DNA from: Dysgonamonadaceae bacterium
GTDB taxonomy: Bacteria; Bacteroidota; Bacteroidia; Bacteroidales; Azobacteroidaceae
Length of the DNA: 36,398 nt
NCBI GenBank assembly: GCA_031260045.1
Contig: JAIRKO010000030.1
Coordinates: forward strand, 1 to 36,398
Reading direction: 5' to 3'
The notes below the pieces were generated by a model. It was given only the letters and a program-made list of their open reading frames with translations, did not search any database and was not told where the DNA came from. The position numbers were made by a program, and so were the translations under genes. Below, one piece after another: positions 25,634 through 35,497 of the stretch (positions are counted from its first letter, which is position 1; every line of letters begins with the position of its first letter).

Positions 25634-28510
25634 CTAAAGCGTTTGTTTCACTTCTATTTCCTCAAAAGCTTCAACGATGTCGCCGATTTTTATGTCGTTG
25701 AAATTATGAATGTTCAAACCGCATTCGTACCCCTGCGCCACTTCCTTGACGTCGTTTTTGAACCGTTTCAAAGAACCCAATTCGCCGGAATAGATAACAA
25801 TACCATCGCGAATAAGCCGGATTTTAGTGCCCCGCTGGATTTTACCTTCGCGCACCATACATCCGGCAACTGTACCGACTTTCGTAATCTTAAACACTTC
25901 GCGAATTTCGACAATACCCGTGATTTCTTCCTTGATTTCTGGCGAAAGCATCCCTTCCATAGCGGATTTCACTTCTTCGATCGCGTTGTAAATAACTGAA
26001 TACAAACGAATATCAACGCCTTCTTTTTCGGCTAATTTCCTTGCCGGCTGGGACGGGCGCACCTGAAAGCCCACAATAATCGCATCCGAAGCCGCCGCCA
26101 AAATAACATCCGATTCGGAAATTTGCCCCACGCCCTTGTGAATCACATTGACCTGAATTTTCTCGGTGGATAAACGCAGCAAAGAATCCGAAAGCGCCTC
26201 AATCGAGCCGTCCACATCCCCTTTGACAATGATATTCAACTGTTTGAAATTGCCGATAGCAATCCGGCGACCAATATCGTCGAGCGTCAGGCGTTTGCCG
26301 GTGCGCAAGCCCTGTTCGCGTTGCAGTTGTTCGCGTTTGGTGGAAATTTCACGCGCTTCCTGTTCCGTATCCATCACATGGATGGTATCGCCGGCTTGCG
26401 GAGCGCCGTTGAAACCGAGTATCAATACGGGTTCCGAAGGTCCGGCTTCCGTAATTTTCTGGTTCCGTTCGTTAAACATCGCCTTTATGCGTCCAAAATG
26501 AATTCCGGCTAAAACAACGTCGCCCAAATGAAGCGTACCGTTTTGCACCAGCATGGTTACCACGTAGCCGCGCCCCTTATCCAGAGAGGACTCGATAACC
26601 GATCCCACAGCTTTCCGTTGCGGATTGGCTTTCAAATCCGACAGTTCCGCTTCCGCCAATACTTTTTCCAGCAGTTCTTTAACGCCGACGCCTTGTTTTG
26701 CCGAAATATCCTGCGATTGGTACTTGCCCCCCCAATCTTCCACCAAATAATTCATATTTGCCAACGCTTCCTTTATTTTTTCGGCGTCGGCTCCCGGCTT
26801 GTCTATTTTGTTGATGGCAAAGACCATAGGAATGTTTGCGGCTGAGGCGTGGTTAATCGCTTCGACGGTTTGTGGCATCACGCTGTCGTCGGCTGCCACA
26901 ACGATAATCGCGATGTCGGTCACACTTGCGCCGCGGGCGCGCATGGCGGTAAACGCTTCGTGTCCCGGCGTGTCGAGGAAAGTGATTTTCCGCCCGTTGG
27001 GCAATTCCACATTGTAAGCGCCTATGTGTTGCGTAATTCCACCCGCTTCGCCGGCAATCACGTTTGTTTTGCGGATATTGTCAAGCAAGGAAGTTTTACC
27101 GTGGTCGACATGACCCATCACCGTGATAATCGGCGAACGGGGCATCAAATCTTCCGGACGATCTTCTTCTTCGGAAATGGCTTCCGTGACTTCCGCGCTG
27201 ACATACTCCGTTTTGTACCCAAATTCGTCGGCGATAATATTGATGGTTTCGGCATCCAAACGCTGGTTGATGGAAACCATCAAGCCGATACTCATACAGG
27301 TGGAAATAATTTTGACGACCGGAACGTTCATCATATTTGCCAAATCGTTGGCAGTCACAAATTCCGTGATTTTGATAACCGTGCTTTCTTGCGCCTCTAT
27401 TTTATCCTGTTCGCTCTGGCGTTGGGAAACGGCGTCGCGTTTTTCCTTGCGATATTTGGCGCCTTTCTTTTGACCTTTGCCCGTCAGACGAGCCAGCGTT
27501 TCTTTGATTTGTTTTTGTACGTCTTCTTCGTTAACGTCGTTTTTAAGGGTGGTTTTTCGGAGCTTCGGGCGTACGCCTTCGCTTTGGTTAAGCGCCGAAA
27601 CACCTCTTTCAATATCTATTTTTTCGCGTTTGATGCGATTGCGTTTTTTCTTTTTCGCCTCGTCCGCCTCGCTTTTTTTAATTAAGACGGGTTTGTCTTT
27701 CTTTTCAATTTCCGCTTCTTCCAGAGTGGTTTTCTTTTGAGCGGACAAAGCGTTTTTCTTTTCCCTTTCAATCCGTTCGCGCCGTTTTTCCGCTTTGGTT
27801 GCTTTCCTCGGACGGGTCGGTTTGATGGTTTTGAGGTCAATTGTATCTACGAGTTTAATTGCCGGTTCCGAAAGAGGTTTATTCAAACGGAAAGGCTGTT
27901 CGCTCTGCGTTGACGGTTCTTCCGGAACGGCGATGTCTTCTTCCTCTTCCGTATCGTCGTCGATTTCTTCTACATCGTTTTCAAAATCTTTTTCTGCCGC
28001 AAGTTCCGTTTCTTCTTCAATTATTTCATCTTTGATAAACGCAGGTATAATTTCTTCCGCTTTTTCGGGGGCGGTTATCGTTTCTTCCGCTTTCAGCGCG
28101 TCTTCCTTGATTTCTTCCGTCTGAGGCGCAATTGTTTTTTTCTTCTTTTTTTCCTTTTTCTCCGGCGGGGTATGTTTTTCCTCGGTAGCGTCGAAATCAA
28201 TCATGCCTGTAGGAACAAGTTTTTCGGGAACTTCGCTTTTGATTTCTTCCGCCTTCGGGGGAGCATTATAACCCTCTACGGCAACCATTTCTTTCTTTTC
28301 CCTCTGCTGGCGTTCCTGACTCATCTTTTCCGATTCGAGTTTAAGGGTTTTATCCTTACTAAACTCTTTGACGAGCAAGTCATATTCTTCATCGCCAATT
28401 TTCGCATTGGGGTTTTCTTCCGTCTGAAAACCCTTCTTTTGCAGGAATGCCACAATCGTGGACAATCCTACATTTAAATTTCTTGTTACCTTATTTAATC
28501 TAATAGACAT
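25634..28510 (-). CDS. infB: Translation initiation factor IF-2
   Basis: IF-2 is the GTPase that places initiator fMet-tRNA on the 30S subunit and promotes subunit joining. The 958-residue protein has an N-terminal IF2N domain ([20 protein letters not shown]). A long low-complexity region of about 80-375 alternates acidic and basic runs (EEE, KKKK). A second IF2N-like domain is near 380-440. GTPase motifs are GHVDHGKT at 466-473, DTPGHEAF at 513-520 and NKID at 567-570. Domains II-IV follow with the C-terminal fMet-binding part. The length is normal for Bacteroidota. It lies between nusA (23-base gap) and cvpA. Confidence 0.98.
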   Translation of the reverse strand: MSIRLNKVTRNLNVGLSTIVAFLQKKGFQTEENPNAKIGDEEYDLLVKEFSKDKTLKLESEKMSQERQQREKKEMVAVEGYNAPPKAEEIKSEVPEKLVPTGMIDFDATEEKHTPPEKKEKKKKKTIAPQTEEIKEDALKAEETITAPEKAEEIIPAFIKDEIIEEETELAAEKDFENDVEEIDDDTEEEEDIAVPEEPSTQSEQPFRLNKPLSEPAIKLVDTIDLKTIKPTRPRKATKAEKRRERIEREKKNALSAQKKTTLEEAEIEKKDKPVLIKKSEADEAKKKKRNRIKREKIDIERGVSALNQSEGVRPKLRKTTLKNDVNEEDVQKQIKETLARLTGKGQKKGAKYRKEKRDAVSQRQSEQDKIEAQESTVIKITEFVTANDLANMMNVPVVKIISTCMSIGLMVSINQRLDAETINIIADEFGYKTEYVSAEVTEAISEEEDRPEDLMPRSPIITVMGHVDHGKTSLLDNIRKTNVIAGEAGGITQHIGAYNVELPNGRKITFLDTPGHEAFTAMRARGASVTDIAIIVVAADDSVMPQTVEAINHASAANIPMVFAINKIDKPGADAEKIKEALANMNYLVEDWGGKYQSQDISAKQGVGVKELLEKVLAEAELSDLKANPQRKAVGSVIESSLDKGRGYVVTMLVQNGTLHLGDVVLAGIHFGRIKAMFNERNQKITEAGPSEPVLILGFNGAPQAGDTIHVMDTEQEAREISTKREQLQREQGLRTGKRLTLDDIGRRIAIGNFKQLNIIVKGDVDGSIEALSDSLLRLSTEKIQVNVIHKGVGQISESDVILAAASDAIIVGFQVRPSQPARKLAEKEGVDIRLYSVIYNAIEEVKSAMEGMLSPEIKEEITGIVEIREVFKITKVGTVAGCMVREGKIQRGTKIRLIRDGIVIYSGELGSLKRFKNDVKEVAQGYECGLNIHNFNDIKIGDIVEAFEEIEVKQTL

Positions 28511-28533
28511 ATATTGATTTTTGTAACGGACTC

Positions 28534-29790
28534 TTATTTTTCGTCTTCTTCAAATTCGGCTTTCAGGATACCCAGCACTTCATCTACGGTATCTTCTTCC
28601 AAATCCGCTTTTTCTATAATTTCGTCGCGATTCATTTCAAGCACATTTTTTGCCGTATAACAGCCGATGTTTTTCAATGCTTCGATTACCCACGTTTCGA
28701 TTTCATCCGAAAATTCGTCCAAATAAATATCTTCGTCATCGACATCCACATCGCGGAACACGTCGATGGTATATTCCGTTAACATACTTGCCAGTTTGAT
28801 ATTCAGCCCGCCTTTCCCGATAGCCAGAGAAACTTCTTCAGGACGCAGATATACTTCAGCCTTTTTGTCTGCCTCGTGAATTTTGATGGAAGATATTTTT
28901 GCCGGACTTAACGCCCTCTGAATAAACAATGTTATATTCGACGTATAATTCACGACGTCGATATTTTCGTTACACAATTCACGAACAATCCCGTGAATAC
29001 GAGCGCCTTTCATCCCCACGCAAGCGCCGACGGGATCAATGCGGTCGTCGTAGGATTCGACGGCTACTTTGGCTCTTTCGCCCGGAATGCGGGCAATCCG
29101 TTTGATGATAATCAACCCGTCGCCAATTTCCGGCACTTCCAGTTCAAACAATCGCTGCATGAATAAATTTGAAGTGCGGGAAATAATAATTTTCGGATTA
29201 TTGTTCTGATTTTCAACCTGTACTACAACGGCGCGACGGATTTCGTTTTTACGAAAAAAATCACCCGGAATCTGTTCGCTTTTCGGAAGAATTAATTCAT
29301 TGTCTTCGTCGTCCATAAATAGGACTTCTTTTTTCCATATCTGATAAACTTCCGCCGAAACGATTTGCCCGATACGGTCTTTGTATTTATTAAAAATGCT
29401 GTCTTTCTGCAATTCCAAGATTTTGGACGCAAGAACTTGGCGGAGATTCAAAACGGCTCTTCGTCCGAAACCGGCAAAATCCACTTCGTCGGTAATTTCT
29501 TCGCCGACTTCGTAATCAGGATCAATTTTTTGCGCTTCCGACAGGGTGATTTGCAAATTGGGTTCCGTCAATTCGCCGTCCGGCACCACCTCACGGTTTC
29601 GCCATATTTCACAGTCGCCTTTATCAGGATTAATAATGATGTCGTAATTTTCGTCCGAACCGAACATTTTGCTGATTACATTGCGAAACGCTTCTTCGAG
29701 AATACTGATTAATGTTGTTCTGTTGATATTTTTGTTTTCTTTGAATTCGGCGAAAGTATCAACCATATTCAGCGCTTTTTTCTGTGCCAT
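28534..29790 (-). CDS. nusA: Transcription termination/antitermination factor NusA
   Basis: NusA binds RNA polymerase and nascent RNA and controls pausing, termination and rRNA antitermination. The 418-residue protein has the N-terminal polymerase-binding domain, an S1 domain near 135-200 ([18 protein letters not shown]) and two KH domains with [19 protein letters not shown] and [19 protein letters not shown]. It ends in an acidic helix-hairpin tail without the long AR repeats of gammaproteobacterial NusA. It starts 6 bases after rimP and is followed by infB, the order conserved in most bacteria. Confidence 0.97.
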   Translation of the reverse strand: MAQKKALNMVDTFAEFKENKNINRTTLISILEEAFRNVISKMFGSDENYDIIINPDKGDCEIWRNREVVPDGELTEPNLQITLSEAQKIDPDYEVGEEITDEVDFAGFGRRAVLNLRQVLASKILELQKDSIFNKYKDRIGQIVSAEVYQIWKKEVLFMDDEDNELILPKSEQIPGDFFRKNEIRRAVVVQVENQNNNPKIIISRTSNLFMQRLFELEVPEIGDGLIIIKRIARIPGERAKVAVESYDDRIDPVGACVGMKGARIHGIVRELCNENIDVVNYTSNITLFIQRALSPAKISSIKIHEADKKAEVYLRPEEVSLAIGKGGLNIKLASMLTEYTIDVFRDVDVDDEDIYLDEFSDEIETWVIEALKNIGCYTAKNVLEMNRDEIIEKADLEEDTVDEVLGILKAEFEEDEK

Positions 29791-29796
29791 AAAATT

Positions 29797-30264
29797 TTAC
29801 TTGAATCTTATTAAATATTTCGTGTGCTTAATTTCGTTGTAAGAAAAAATCAGGTCTTCTTCGACCGTGATTTTTCGTTTTGCGCCTTCCGGTTTAACCT
29901 GTTTTTCCACCGTGAGGACAAACGTTTCCGCATCGGCGGCTTTTAGGATACCGGTATACTTAACGCCCGTTTTCGTAAGGACTTCCACCTCGTTTCCCGT
30001 GTTTTTGACGTATTGGCGCAGTATTTTGAGCGGCTGTCCGACTCCCGCTGAGCCGACTTCCAACTCATAATCCTCTATATCCCTGTCTAATTTGGAATTA
30101 ATAAATTTGCTGAGGGAAATGCAATCGTCAATGGAAACAGGATCGTCGCCGTCAATCTCAACAACAACGGTATTGTCCGGTTTTACCTGAACCTCAACCA
30201 AATAATTGTTTGAACCGGCTAAAAATTCATCAACGATTTCCTTTACGGTTTCTTTTTTTATCAT
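29797..30264 (-). CDS. rimP: Ribosome maturation factor RimP
   Basis: RimP assists 30S subunit assembly. The 155-residue protein begins MIKKETVKEIVDEFL, with the family block VVVEIDGDDPVSIDDCISLS and the key segment DYELEVGSAGVGQPLKILRQ; the usual form is LEVSSPG, here VGSAGVG. The C-terminal SH3-like domain follows. The start was set at the ATG at 30264: the reading extends to 30408, but the extra 48 codons would lie across the promoter and the GC hairpin. It is the first gene of the operon. Confidence 0.92.
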   Translation of the reverse strand: MIKKETVKEIVDEFLAGSNNYLVEVQVKPDNTVVVEIDGDDPVSIDDCISLSKFINSKLDRDIEDYELEVGSAGVGQPLKILRQYVKNTGNEVEVLTKTGVKYTGILKAADAETFVLTVEKQVKPEGAKRKITVEEDLIFSYNEIKHTKYLIRFK

Positions 30265-30282
30265 AAAAAATAAAACGGGAAA

Positions 30283-30302
30283 GGGGGGCTTTACTGCCCC
30301 CC
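30283..30302 (-). promoter_or_regulatory. Strong GC hairpin in the rimP operon leader
   Basis: On the coding strand GGGGGGC-AGTAAA-GCCCCCC forms a perfect 7-bp G/C stem between the promoter and the rimP start, 19 bases before the ATG. It is followed by TTTCCCG and then TTTTATTTTTT. It could act as an attenuator or mRNA stabiliser. Confidence 0.6.
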
Positions 30303-30318
30303 TCCTCCAAATTTGCGC

Positions 30319-30349
30319 CAAAGGTAATACATTATTTGGCGTTAGCCAA
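30319..30349 (-). promoter_or_regulatory. Bacteroidota-type promoter of rimP-nusA-infB-cvpA
   Basis: On the minus strand TTG (30349-30347), 20 bases, then TACCTTTG (30326-30319). The leader to rimP would be about 48 bases and includes the hairpin at 30283. Confidence 0.65.
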
Positions 30350-30415
30350 ATATTTAAATAAATTTTTTCTATTCCGCGCCACGCAATGACCGGTGCGAAG
30401 CCACGCAATAAAACT

Positions 30416-31111
30416 TCAATCGACTGATAATAAAAGTCCTTTTCCTCTGATGGTTTCGATTTTAATTGCCGTATCTTGCGATAAATATTTGCGTAACTTG
30501 CTGATAAATACGTCCAAACTCCGGGAACTATAAAGATTATCTACTTTCCAAAATTCTTTCAAAAGGTGCTCCCGCAAAACAACGGAGCCTTTTTTCTCAC
30601 ATAATCGGTTCAAAATTTGGGTTTCCCGATAGGACAGTTTCCGTACAATGTTCTTATATTGAAGTATTTGTTTGTCTACATTGAAAATGTATTTTCCAAG
30701 CAGTATAGTATCTCTGTTCTCATAAACGGTGAAAGAATTATAGCTTCGTTTCAGAATAGCCTGTATGTGAGCGTCTAACTCTTCGGGCGTGTAGGGCTTT
30801 TTGATAAGATTATCCGCATTCAGTTTATAATCTTCCAACACGTTTCGGACATCCGCCGCGTCTACGGTCAGCAGGATGGGAACCGTTGCATCCCATTTCC
30901 TGATTTCCTTTGCCGTATCCATTCCGTCGGGTTCAGTTGCGCCAATATCCGCAACAACTACGTCCGGATGAAAAACGAAATACATTTTCACACTTTTTTC
31001 CCCATCCAAGACGGTCTGCACTTCATATTCATAAATCTGTTCGAGATTGGTTTTAACAGAGTGAGCCAATGCGGTATCGGCGTCAATAAACAATAATTTA
31101 ATTTTATTCAT
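30416..31111 (-). CDS. OmpR-family response regulator (orphan, RprY-like)
   Basis: A 231-residue two-component regulator. The receiver domain (1-120) has the acidic pair near Asp10 and Asp12, the likely phosphoacceptor Asp55 in VVVADIGATEPDG, and the switch Lys in NLIKKPYTPEEL. The C-terminal winged helix (130-230) has the OmpR marks KLSYRETQILNRLCEKKGSV, then SRSLDVFISKLRKYL and IETIRGKGLLL. It resembles Bacteroidota RprY-type regulators. No histidine kinase gene adjoins. It has its own promoter at 31181-31210 and lies between rimP and yajC; its targets cannot be read here. Confidence 0.88.
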   Translation of the reverse strand: MNKIKLLFIDADTALAHSVKTNLEQIYEYEVQTVLDGEKSVKMYFVFHPDVVVADIGATEPDGMDTAKEIRKWDATVPILLTVDAADVRNVLEDYKLNADNLIKKPYTPEELDAHIQAILKRSYNSFTVYENRDTILLGKYIFNVDKQILQYKNIVRKLSYRETQILNRLCEKKGSVVLREHLLKEFWKVDNLYSSRSLDVFISKLRKYLSQDTAIKIETIRGKGLLLSVD

Positions 31112-31180
31112 GGTTAAAAAGTATTAGTGGTTTTACAGTAAAAATTACGAAGTGGTAAAACCTAAGGTTTAACGTGTAGG

Positions 31181-31210
31181 CAAATTTAGTGAAAAATTTC
31201 TTTTTGACAA
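31181..31210 (-). promoter_or_regulatory. Bacteroidota-type promoter of the response regulator
   Basis: On the minus strand TTG (31210-31208), 19 bases, then TAAATTTG (31188-31181), about 70 bases before the start codon. The rest of the 31112-31524 gap is A+T-rich, with two family C repeat copies and no gene that I can see. Confidence 0.65.
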
Positions 31211-31280
31211 AGAAAATTTTTACTTTTTTTATTTATTTGTATTTTTTTCAGAAGTTTTGTGTTTCGTCGATAAAACAGCT

Positions 31281-31318
31281 CGTCATTAGACTTGTTACGA
31301 AAATCCATTCAACTCCCT
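31281..31318 (-). repeat. Dispersed repeat family C, inverted copy C2
   Basis: On the minus strand it reads AGGGAGTTGAATGGATTTTC, then GTAACAAGTCTAATGACG, matching 16533-16569 with few changes. Confidence 0.55.
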
Positions 31319-31437
31319 GCTTATTATTCAAGGTGTCAATATTGACGCCGGTAGCTTGACGAAAACGATGGTTATTAAATCCTTTTACTAACTCATATTT
31401 CATTTGGCAAAGATAACTTTTTACTGTAAATGGCTAT

Positions 31438-31456
31438 TTCACAACAAGTTAATGAC
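31438..31456 (+). repeat. Family C repeat, short copy C3
   Basis: TTCACAACAAGTTAATGAC matches the second half of C1; the following bases (AGGTGCGGTTTCAATT) also resemble the flank of C1 (GTGGCGCATCAATT). Confidence 0.45.
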
Positions 31457-31524
31457 AGGTGCGGTTTCAATTCGTGCATTCGCGGCAAACAAATAAAAAG
31501 TTGCCACGAATACACAAATTGATT

Positions 31525-31854
31525 TCAATTACGTGATTGGATCGCCTGCACGTCGTCGCCCGAAGCAAAAACGGAAGCTTTCTCCACTTTCACCCGCACG
31601 TTGTCCGCAATTTCAATGAGAAAATCCTTTTCGTTGATTTCCTTCACTGTCCCATGAATCCCGCCTGCCGTAACGATTTTATCACCGGCTTTCAGGCTGT
31701 TGCGCATTTTTTGAATTTCTTTTTGCCGCTTTTGCTGAGGACGAATCATCATGAAATACATGATGGCGAATACTGCTAATAACATGAGAATCATGCTCCA
31801 ATTAGCGCCGCCTTGCGGGGCTTGTAATAGAATGTAGGATAAATTTGTTGTCAT
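31525..31854 (-). CDS. yajC: Preprotein translocase subunit YajC
   Basis: A 109-residue single-pass membrane protein, accessory to SecDF in the Sec translocon. One membrane segment (SMILMLLAVFAIMYFMMI) is followed by the diagnostic RPQQKRQKEIQKM and the compact beta domain GDKIVTAGGIHGTVKEI. It lies downstream of nusB on the same strand; the 122-base gap between them holds a family A repeat. Confidence 0.95.
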   Translation of the reverse strand: MTTNLSYILLQAPQGGANWSMILMLLAVFAIMYFMMIRPQQKRQKEIQKMRNSLKAGDKIVTAGGIHGTVKEINEKDFLIEIADNVRVKVEKASVFASGDDVQAIQSRN

Positions 31855-31888
31855 AATTAATTAATATTTTAAGAATAATTGTTTTTTT

Positions 31889-31976
31889 TCTGGATTGCTT
31901 CACCGTTGCGCGGTTCGCAATGACGGGAGCGGTGTTTCGCGCCTTAGCGTACAAATATGCCCGCAATGACGGGCGC
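31889..31976. repeat. Family A repeat, half copy (A2), with a family B arm
   Basis: CTGGATTGCTTCACCGTTGC then GCGGTTCGCAATGACGGGAG matches the right half of A3 at 33064-33105, including the flank GAGCGGTGTTT. At 31959-31974 GCCCGCAATGACGGGC resembles a family B arm. It lies in the yajC-nusB gap. Confidence 0.7.
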
Positions 31977-32906
31977 TTACTCGTTTTTCACCAACCTCCC
32001 CTCCTTTTTCAAATCCCGAACAATCGCATCCAAAATGCCATTGATAAAATTCGGACTTTTCGGCGTACTGTAACACCGCGACAAATCAATGTATTCATTC
32101 AAAGTAACGCTCACCGGAATATTTGGAAAATTCAGCAATTCGCTCATGGCAATTTGCATGATATACAAATCCATTTGCGCAATCCGGTCAATATCCCAAT
32201 TGCTGACGTGCCGATTGATGCGTTCGCTGTTTTCCTTTTCTTCCAAAAGCGTGCGATGCAACAGTTTAACAGCAAATTCTCTGTCCTCCTCCTTTTTAAA
32301 CATCGGCATCAATTCCTGTTTGGCGCCTGTTTCGGGTGAAAACTGCTTAATCGTTTTGAGGACAAACGAGCCGATTACGTCCAAATCGTCGTTCCAATAA
32401 ATGCTTTTGTCTTCCAAAATTTCGGATAACTCCTCATCCGTCATGATGATATATTTAAAAACCATTCGCCAAAATTCCACGTCCGCTTCATACGAATTCG
32501 CCGACTCCACATACGCTTTGTAATAATCCGATTGAACGATTTTTTTCAAGAGGTTGCGTATAAATAATGAATCGTCGTCGTTCAAAAAAACGCCTTTTTG
32601 GGTGGAAAACATCGTCAATTGCTCGTTGGTTCTTAATTGTTCGGCGAAACGGTTGTCCGCCATTCGCTTGTTCGGATGCCGTTCCTGTTCGGTAGCCAAC
32701 AACTTGTTGCGGTTTTTTTCGAGCCGTTTTTGTTCGGCGTCCGTCAAAAGCACAATGAGCGACAATAAATAATGATACAATTCGTAGGATTTTTCCAAAT
32801 TGAGTAACAATTCGTTTTCAGCGCTCGCCAAATCCTCGTAATTCTTTCGATAGCAAGCGTATACTATCTGCAGCACTTTGACGCGAATAATAATACGATT
32901 AATCAT
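31977..32906 (-). CDS. nusB: Transcription antitermination factor NusB
   Basis: A 309-residue NusB, long as usual in Bacteroidota because of an inserted helical segment. The N-terminus MINRIIIRVKVLQIVYACYR is the start of the NusB fold. The conserved C-terminal core is seen in RIAQMDLYIMQIAMSELLNF, then IPVSVTLNEYIDLSRCYS and SPNFINGILDAIV, the RNA and S10 binding helix. NusB with S10 (NusE) supports rRNA antitermination. The start at 32906 was chosen over the upstream in-frame ATG at 32951, which lies past a likely -7 box (TATCTTTG, 32931-32924). Confidence 0.92.
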   Translation of the reverse strand: MINRIIIRVKVLQIVYACYRKNYEDLASAENELLLNLEKSYELYHYLLSLIVLLTDAEQKRLEKNRNKLLATEQERHPNKRMADNRFAEQLRTNEQLTMFSTQKGVFLNDDDSLFIRNLLKKIVQSDYYKAYVESANSYEADVEFWRMVFKYIIMTDEELSEILEDKSIYWNDDLDVIGSFVLKTIKQFSPETGAKQELMPMFKKEEDREFAVKLLHRTLLEEKENSERINRHVSNWDIDRIAQMDLYIMQIAMSELLNFPNIPVSVTLNEYIDLSRCYSTPKSPNFINGILDAIVRDLKKEGRLVKNE

Positions 32907-33012
32907 TTTTGCTCTATTCCGCGCAAAGATAATCATTTTTTTTATTTGCAAGGAGGTTGGAATGAGGTTGTGGGCGTTTTATTAAATTGTCTCAAGGCTA
33001 AATTACCGCACA

Positions 33013-33100
33013 CGTCATTGCGAAGGCGAAGCCTGAAGCAATCCGGAAAAACCTGCGTAATTCTCTGGATTGCTTCACCGTTGCGCGGTTCCAATGACGG
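33013..33100. repeat. Dispersed palindromic repeat family A, inverted copy (A3)
   Basis: CGTCATTGCGAAGGCGAAGC at the left and TTGCGCGGTTCCAATGACG at the right bound the same four-arm structure as A1, but reversed: the GGCGAAGCC hairpin is on the left and the ACC-TTGCGC-GGT hairpin on the right. Inner arms are GAAGCAATCCGGA / TCTGGATTGCTTC. Confidence 0.8.
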
Positions 33101-33121
33101 GAGCGGTGTTTGCCGCCACAT

Positions 33122-33151
33122 TTGCAAATTCAAAAACCTTTTGTACCTTTG
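33122..33151 (+). promoter_or_regulatory. Bacteroidota-type promoter of tRNA-Val (and perhaps purD)
   Basis: TTG at 33122-33124, 19 bases, then TACCTTTG at 33144-33151. The expected start falls within a few bases of the tRNA 5' end. No terminator is seen between the tRNA and purD. Confidence 0.7.
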
Positions 33152-33162
33152 CGAGCCTGTTG

Positions 33163-33237
33163 GAACCGTTAGCTCAGTTGGTTCAGAGCGCTGCCTTGAC
33201 AGGGCAGAGGTCGCCGGTTCAAACCCGGCACGGTTCA
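33163..33237 (+). tRNA. tRNA-Val (anticodon GAC)
   Basis: A 75-nt tRNA. Acceptor arms GAACCGT / ACGGTTC pair fully; D stem GCTC/GAGC; anticodon stem CTGCC/GGCAG around TTGACAG (anticodon GAC, reads GUC and GUU); T arm GCCGG/CCGGC around TTCAAAC; discriminator A; no encoded CCA. Confidence 0.95.
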
Positions 33238-33297
33238 CGAATAAACGAGTTGATAAGAAAGCAAAACCGTCTTGTTTACTCGTCAACTCAATTTAGC

Positions 33298-34569
33298 ATG
33301 AATATATTACTTTTAGGCTCCGGAGGAAGAGAACATGCTTTAGCATGGAAAATCGCGCAAAGTCCGAAAATCGGGAAACTGTTTATCGCACCCGGAAACG
33401 CTGGAACTTCCCAAGTAGGAACAAATGTTCCTATTGCAGCGACCGATTTTGAATCGTTGAAAAAATTCGCTTCGGCAAATGCAATTAATATGGTGGTTGT
33501 AGGTTCGGAAGAGCCTTTGGCAATGGGGATTTATGATTTTTTCAAGAACGATTCGGAACTGAAAAATATTCCGGTTATCGGTCCCTCAAAAGCAGGCGCA
33601 CAGTTGGAAAGCAGCAAGGATTTTGCCAAAACTTTCATGATGCGTCATCAAATCCCGACCGCCCAATACCTGAGCGTTACGAAAAATAACGTTGATAAAG
33701 GAATTGCGTTCCTTGAAACGATGAAACCGCCATACGTCCTTAAAGCCAACGGATTGGCTGCCGGTAAGGGTGTTGTGATTATCGACCGCCTGCCTGAAGC
33801 CGAAAAGGAACTGAATGCCATGCTAAACGGGCGTTTCGGGAAAGCCGGCGAAACGGTTGTGATTGAGGAGTTTCTTTCGGGCATTGAATGTTCCATTTTT
33901 GCGATGACCGACGGGAAATCCTACAAAATACTGCCCGAAGCCAAAGATTACAAGCGGATTGGGGAAGGGGACACGGGCGCAAATACCGGCGGCATGGGTG
34001 CCGTTTCGCCGGTTTCTTTTGCCGTTCCGGCATTCATGAAAAAAGTGGAGGAACGGATTGTGATTCCTACCATTGAGGGTTTAAAAAACGAGAATATTGA
34101 TTACAAAGGTTTCCTGTTTTTCGGGTTGATTAACGTCGACGGCGAACCGATGGTGATTGAATACAATTGCCGGCTGGGAGACCCGGAAACGGAAGTGGTG
34201 ATGCTGCGAATTCAATCCGATTTTGTTGATTTGCTGGAAGGTGTTGCGCAGGGGAATTTGCAGGAAAAAACGCCGGTTTTCGACCCGCGTTCGGCGGCGA
34301 CAGTCATGCTTGTTTCAGGCGGTTATCCGGGAAATTACGAAAAAGGCAAAACGATTACCGGACTTGACGACGTAGCGGGAAGTGTGGTTTTCCATGCCGG
34401 AACAACCGCAAAAGACGGGCAAATCCTGACCGACGGCGGACGGGTTATCGCCCTTAGTTCTTATGGAAACGATAAAGACGAGGCTTTGCGGCAATCTTTT
34501 CAAAATGCCGAAATTATCCGGTTCGACGGCAAATATTACCGGAAAGACATTGGTTTTGATTTAAAATAA
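33298..34569 (+). CDS. purD: Phosphoribosylamine-glycine ligase PurD
   Basis: Joins glycine to phosphoribosylamine with ATP in purine synthesis. The 423-residue ATP-grasp enzyme has the N-terminal [20 protein letters not shown], the central [20 protein letters not shown], the ATP-binding [33 protein letters not shown] and the catalytic metal-site [13 protein letters not shown]. The C-terminal block [17 protein letters not shown] is also present. The start at 33298 is set by the family N-terminus; the reading that extends to 33070 only translates the repeat and the tRNA. It is probably read through from the tRNA-Val promoter. Confidence 0.97.
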   Translation: MNILLLGSGGREHALAWKIAQSPKIGKLFIAPGNAGTSQVGTNVPIAATDFESLKKFASANAINMVVVGSEEPLAMGIYDFFKNDSELKNIPVIGPSKAGAQLESSKDFAKTFMMRHQIPTAQYLSVTKNNVDKGIAFLETMKPPYVLKANGLAAGKGVVIIDRLPEAEKELNAMLNGRFGKAGETVVIEEFLSGIECSIFAMTDGKSYKILPEAKDYKRIGEGDTGANTGGMGAVSPVSFAVPAFMKKVEERIVIPTIEGLKNENIDYKGFLFFGLINVDGEPMVIEYNCRLGDPETEVVMLRIQSDFVDLLEGVAQGNLQEKTPVFDPRSAATVMLVSGGYPGNYEKGKTITGLDDVAGSVVFHAGTTAKDGQILTDGGRVIALSSYGNDKDEALRQSFQNAEIIRFDGKYYRKDIGFDLK

Positions 34570-34573
34570 AGAC

Positions 34574-35497
34574 ATGAATATAAGTAAAATACACAGAACG
34601 TTTATTTCCGGTTGGCTCGTGTTTATTCTCTGCATGTTTGCATTCCTTGCTTTCCGGTTGCAGGGAGACTGGACTGAAATCAATCTTTGGGTTTGCACCC
34701 TGCTGCAGATTGCCGCCGCTTTACTCTTATTACTTTTGAACGGCGCTTTTTCGCTAATCCGCAACCGGACTTTCTTACCGGCGATTTTCTACCTGCTTTT
34801 GACCGGATGGAATCCAATATTTCATTATGATTTGGTCGGCAGTATTACAACGCTTGCTATCACGCTTAATTACCTGCTTTTATTCAATACCTATCAGAAA
34901 CGGAATTCTCAATTTAACGCTTTCAATATTTCATTGATATTGCTTTTGGGCGGTTTTTTCCATCCCACGCTATTGCTGTTTCTGCCCTTGTTTTGGATTG
35001 GGTTTTACTGGCTTTGGAGTCTTAATTTACGAACATTTCTTGCGAGCCTGATAGCGATTGTTTCAATTTACTGGATTGGTTTTGCATGGAGCATTTATCG
35101 CCAGGACTGGTCGATTTTTCTTATCTTGCTTCCCAACCTGGAAGATGTTTTCTTTGTAAATATGCTTAGTTTGTCGTATTACGAATGGATTGGTTTCGGG
35201 ATTGTTTCGCTTATCTTAATTTTTGCAGGACTAAATTTGTTTGTATTAAGCAGTTCCGAAAAATTACAAACGGGCGTTTTTTTCAAATTCCTGTACGTTT
35301 CCGCTTGTATTTTTCTACTTTTGAGTTTAGCGCAAAGCGAATACCGGGCTTATTGGGGGGCAATAGCATATATTCCTGTTTCATTGATATTTGCTCATTA
35401 TTTTACGCTCACGAACCAATTGATTATTAAATTTTTGATGTTGCTTTTCATCTTTTCGTTTTGGTGGTTGGGATATTTACACAACTTTCCCGCGTAG
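34574..35497 (+). CDS. Polytopic membrane protein of unknown function (possibly DUF6427)
   Basis: A 307-residue integral membrane protein with about eight to nine hydrophobic helices, including GWLVFILCMFAFLAF, TLLQIAAALLLLLLN and FHPTLLLFLPLFWIGFYWLW. Aromatic residues are frequent (WNPIFHYDL, SYYEWIGFG). It starts 4 bases after purD, so they are co-transcribed and possibly translationally coupled. The position beside purD and the layout are reminiscent of the DUF6427 group of Bacteroidota membrane proteins, but I cannot confirm this. Its 3' end overlaps the convergent mnmD gene by 21 bases. Confidence 0.75.
   Translation: MNISKIHRTFISGWLVFILCMFAFLAFRLQGDWTEINLWVCTLLQIAAALLLLLLNGAFSLIRNRTFLPAIFYLLLTGWNPIFHYDLVGSITTLAITLNYLLLFNTYQKRNSQFNAFNISLILLLGGFFHPTLLLFLPLFWIGFYWLWSLNLRTFLASLIAIVSIYWIGFAWSIYRQDWSIFLILLPNLEDVFFVNMLSLSYYEWIGFGIVSLILIFAGLNLFVLSSSEKLQTGVFFKFLYVSACIFLLLSLAQSEYRAYWGAIAYIPVSLIFAHYFTLTNQLIIKFLMLLFIFSFWWLGYLHNFPA

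Noticed and set aside
26849-27685. 278-residue plus-strand reading opposite infB
   Set aside because: A shadow of infB; rich in His and Phe with no family match, while infB motifs are unmistakable.
31112-31524. Small RNA or riboswitch in the gap before the response regulator
   Set aside because: No known riboswitch core or strong conserved fold is visible; only a promoter and family C repeats.
33070-33297. Extended start of purD, and opposite-strand readings here
   Set aside because: They translate a palindromic repeat and the tRNA-Val gene.
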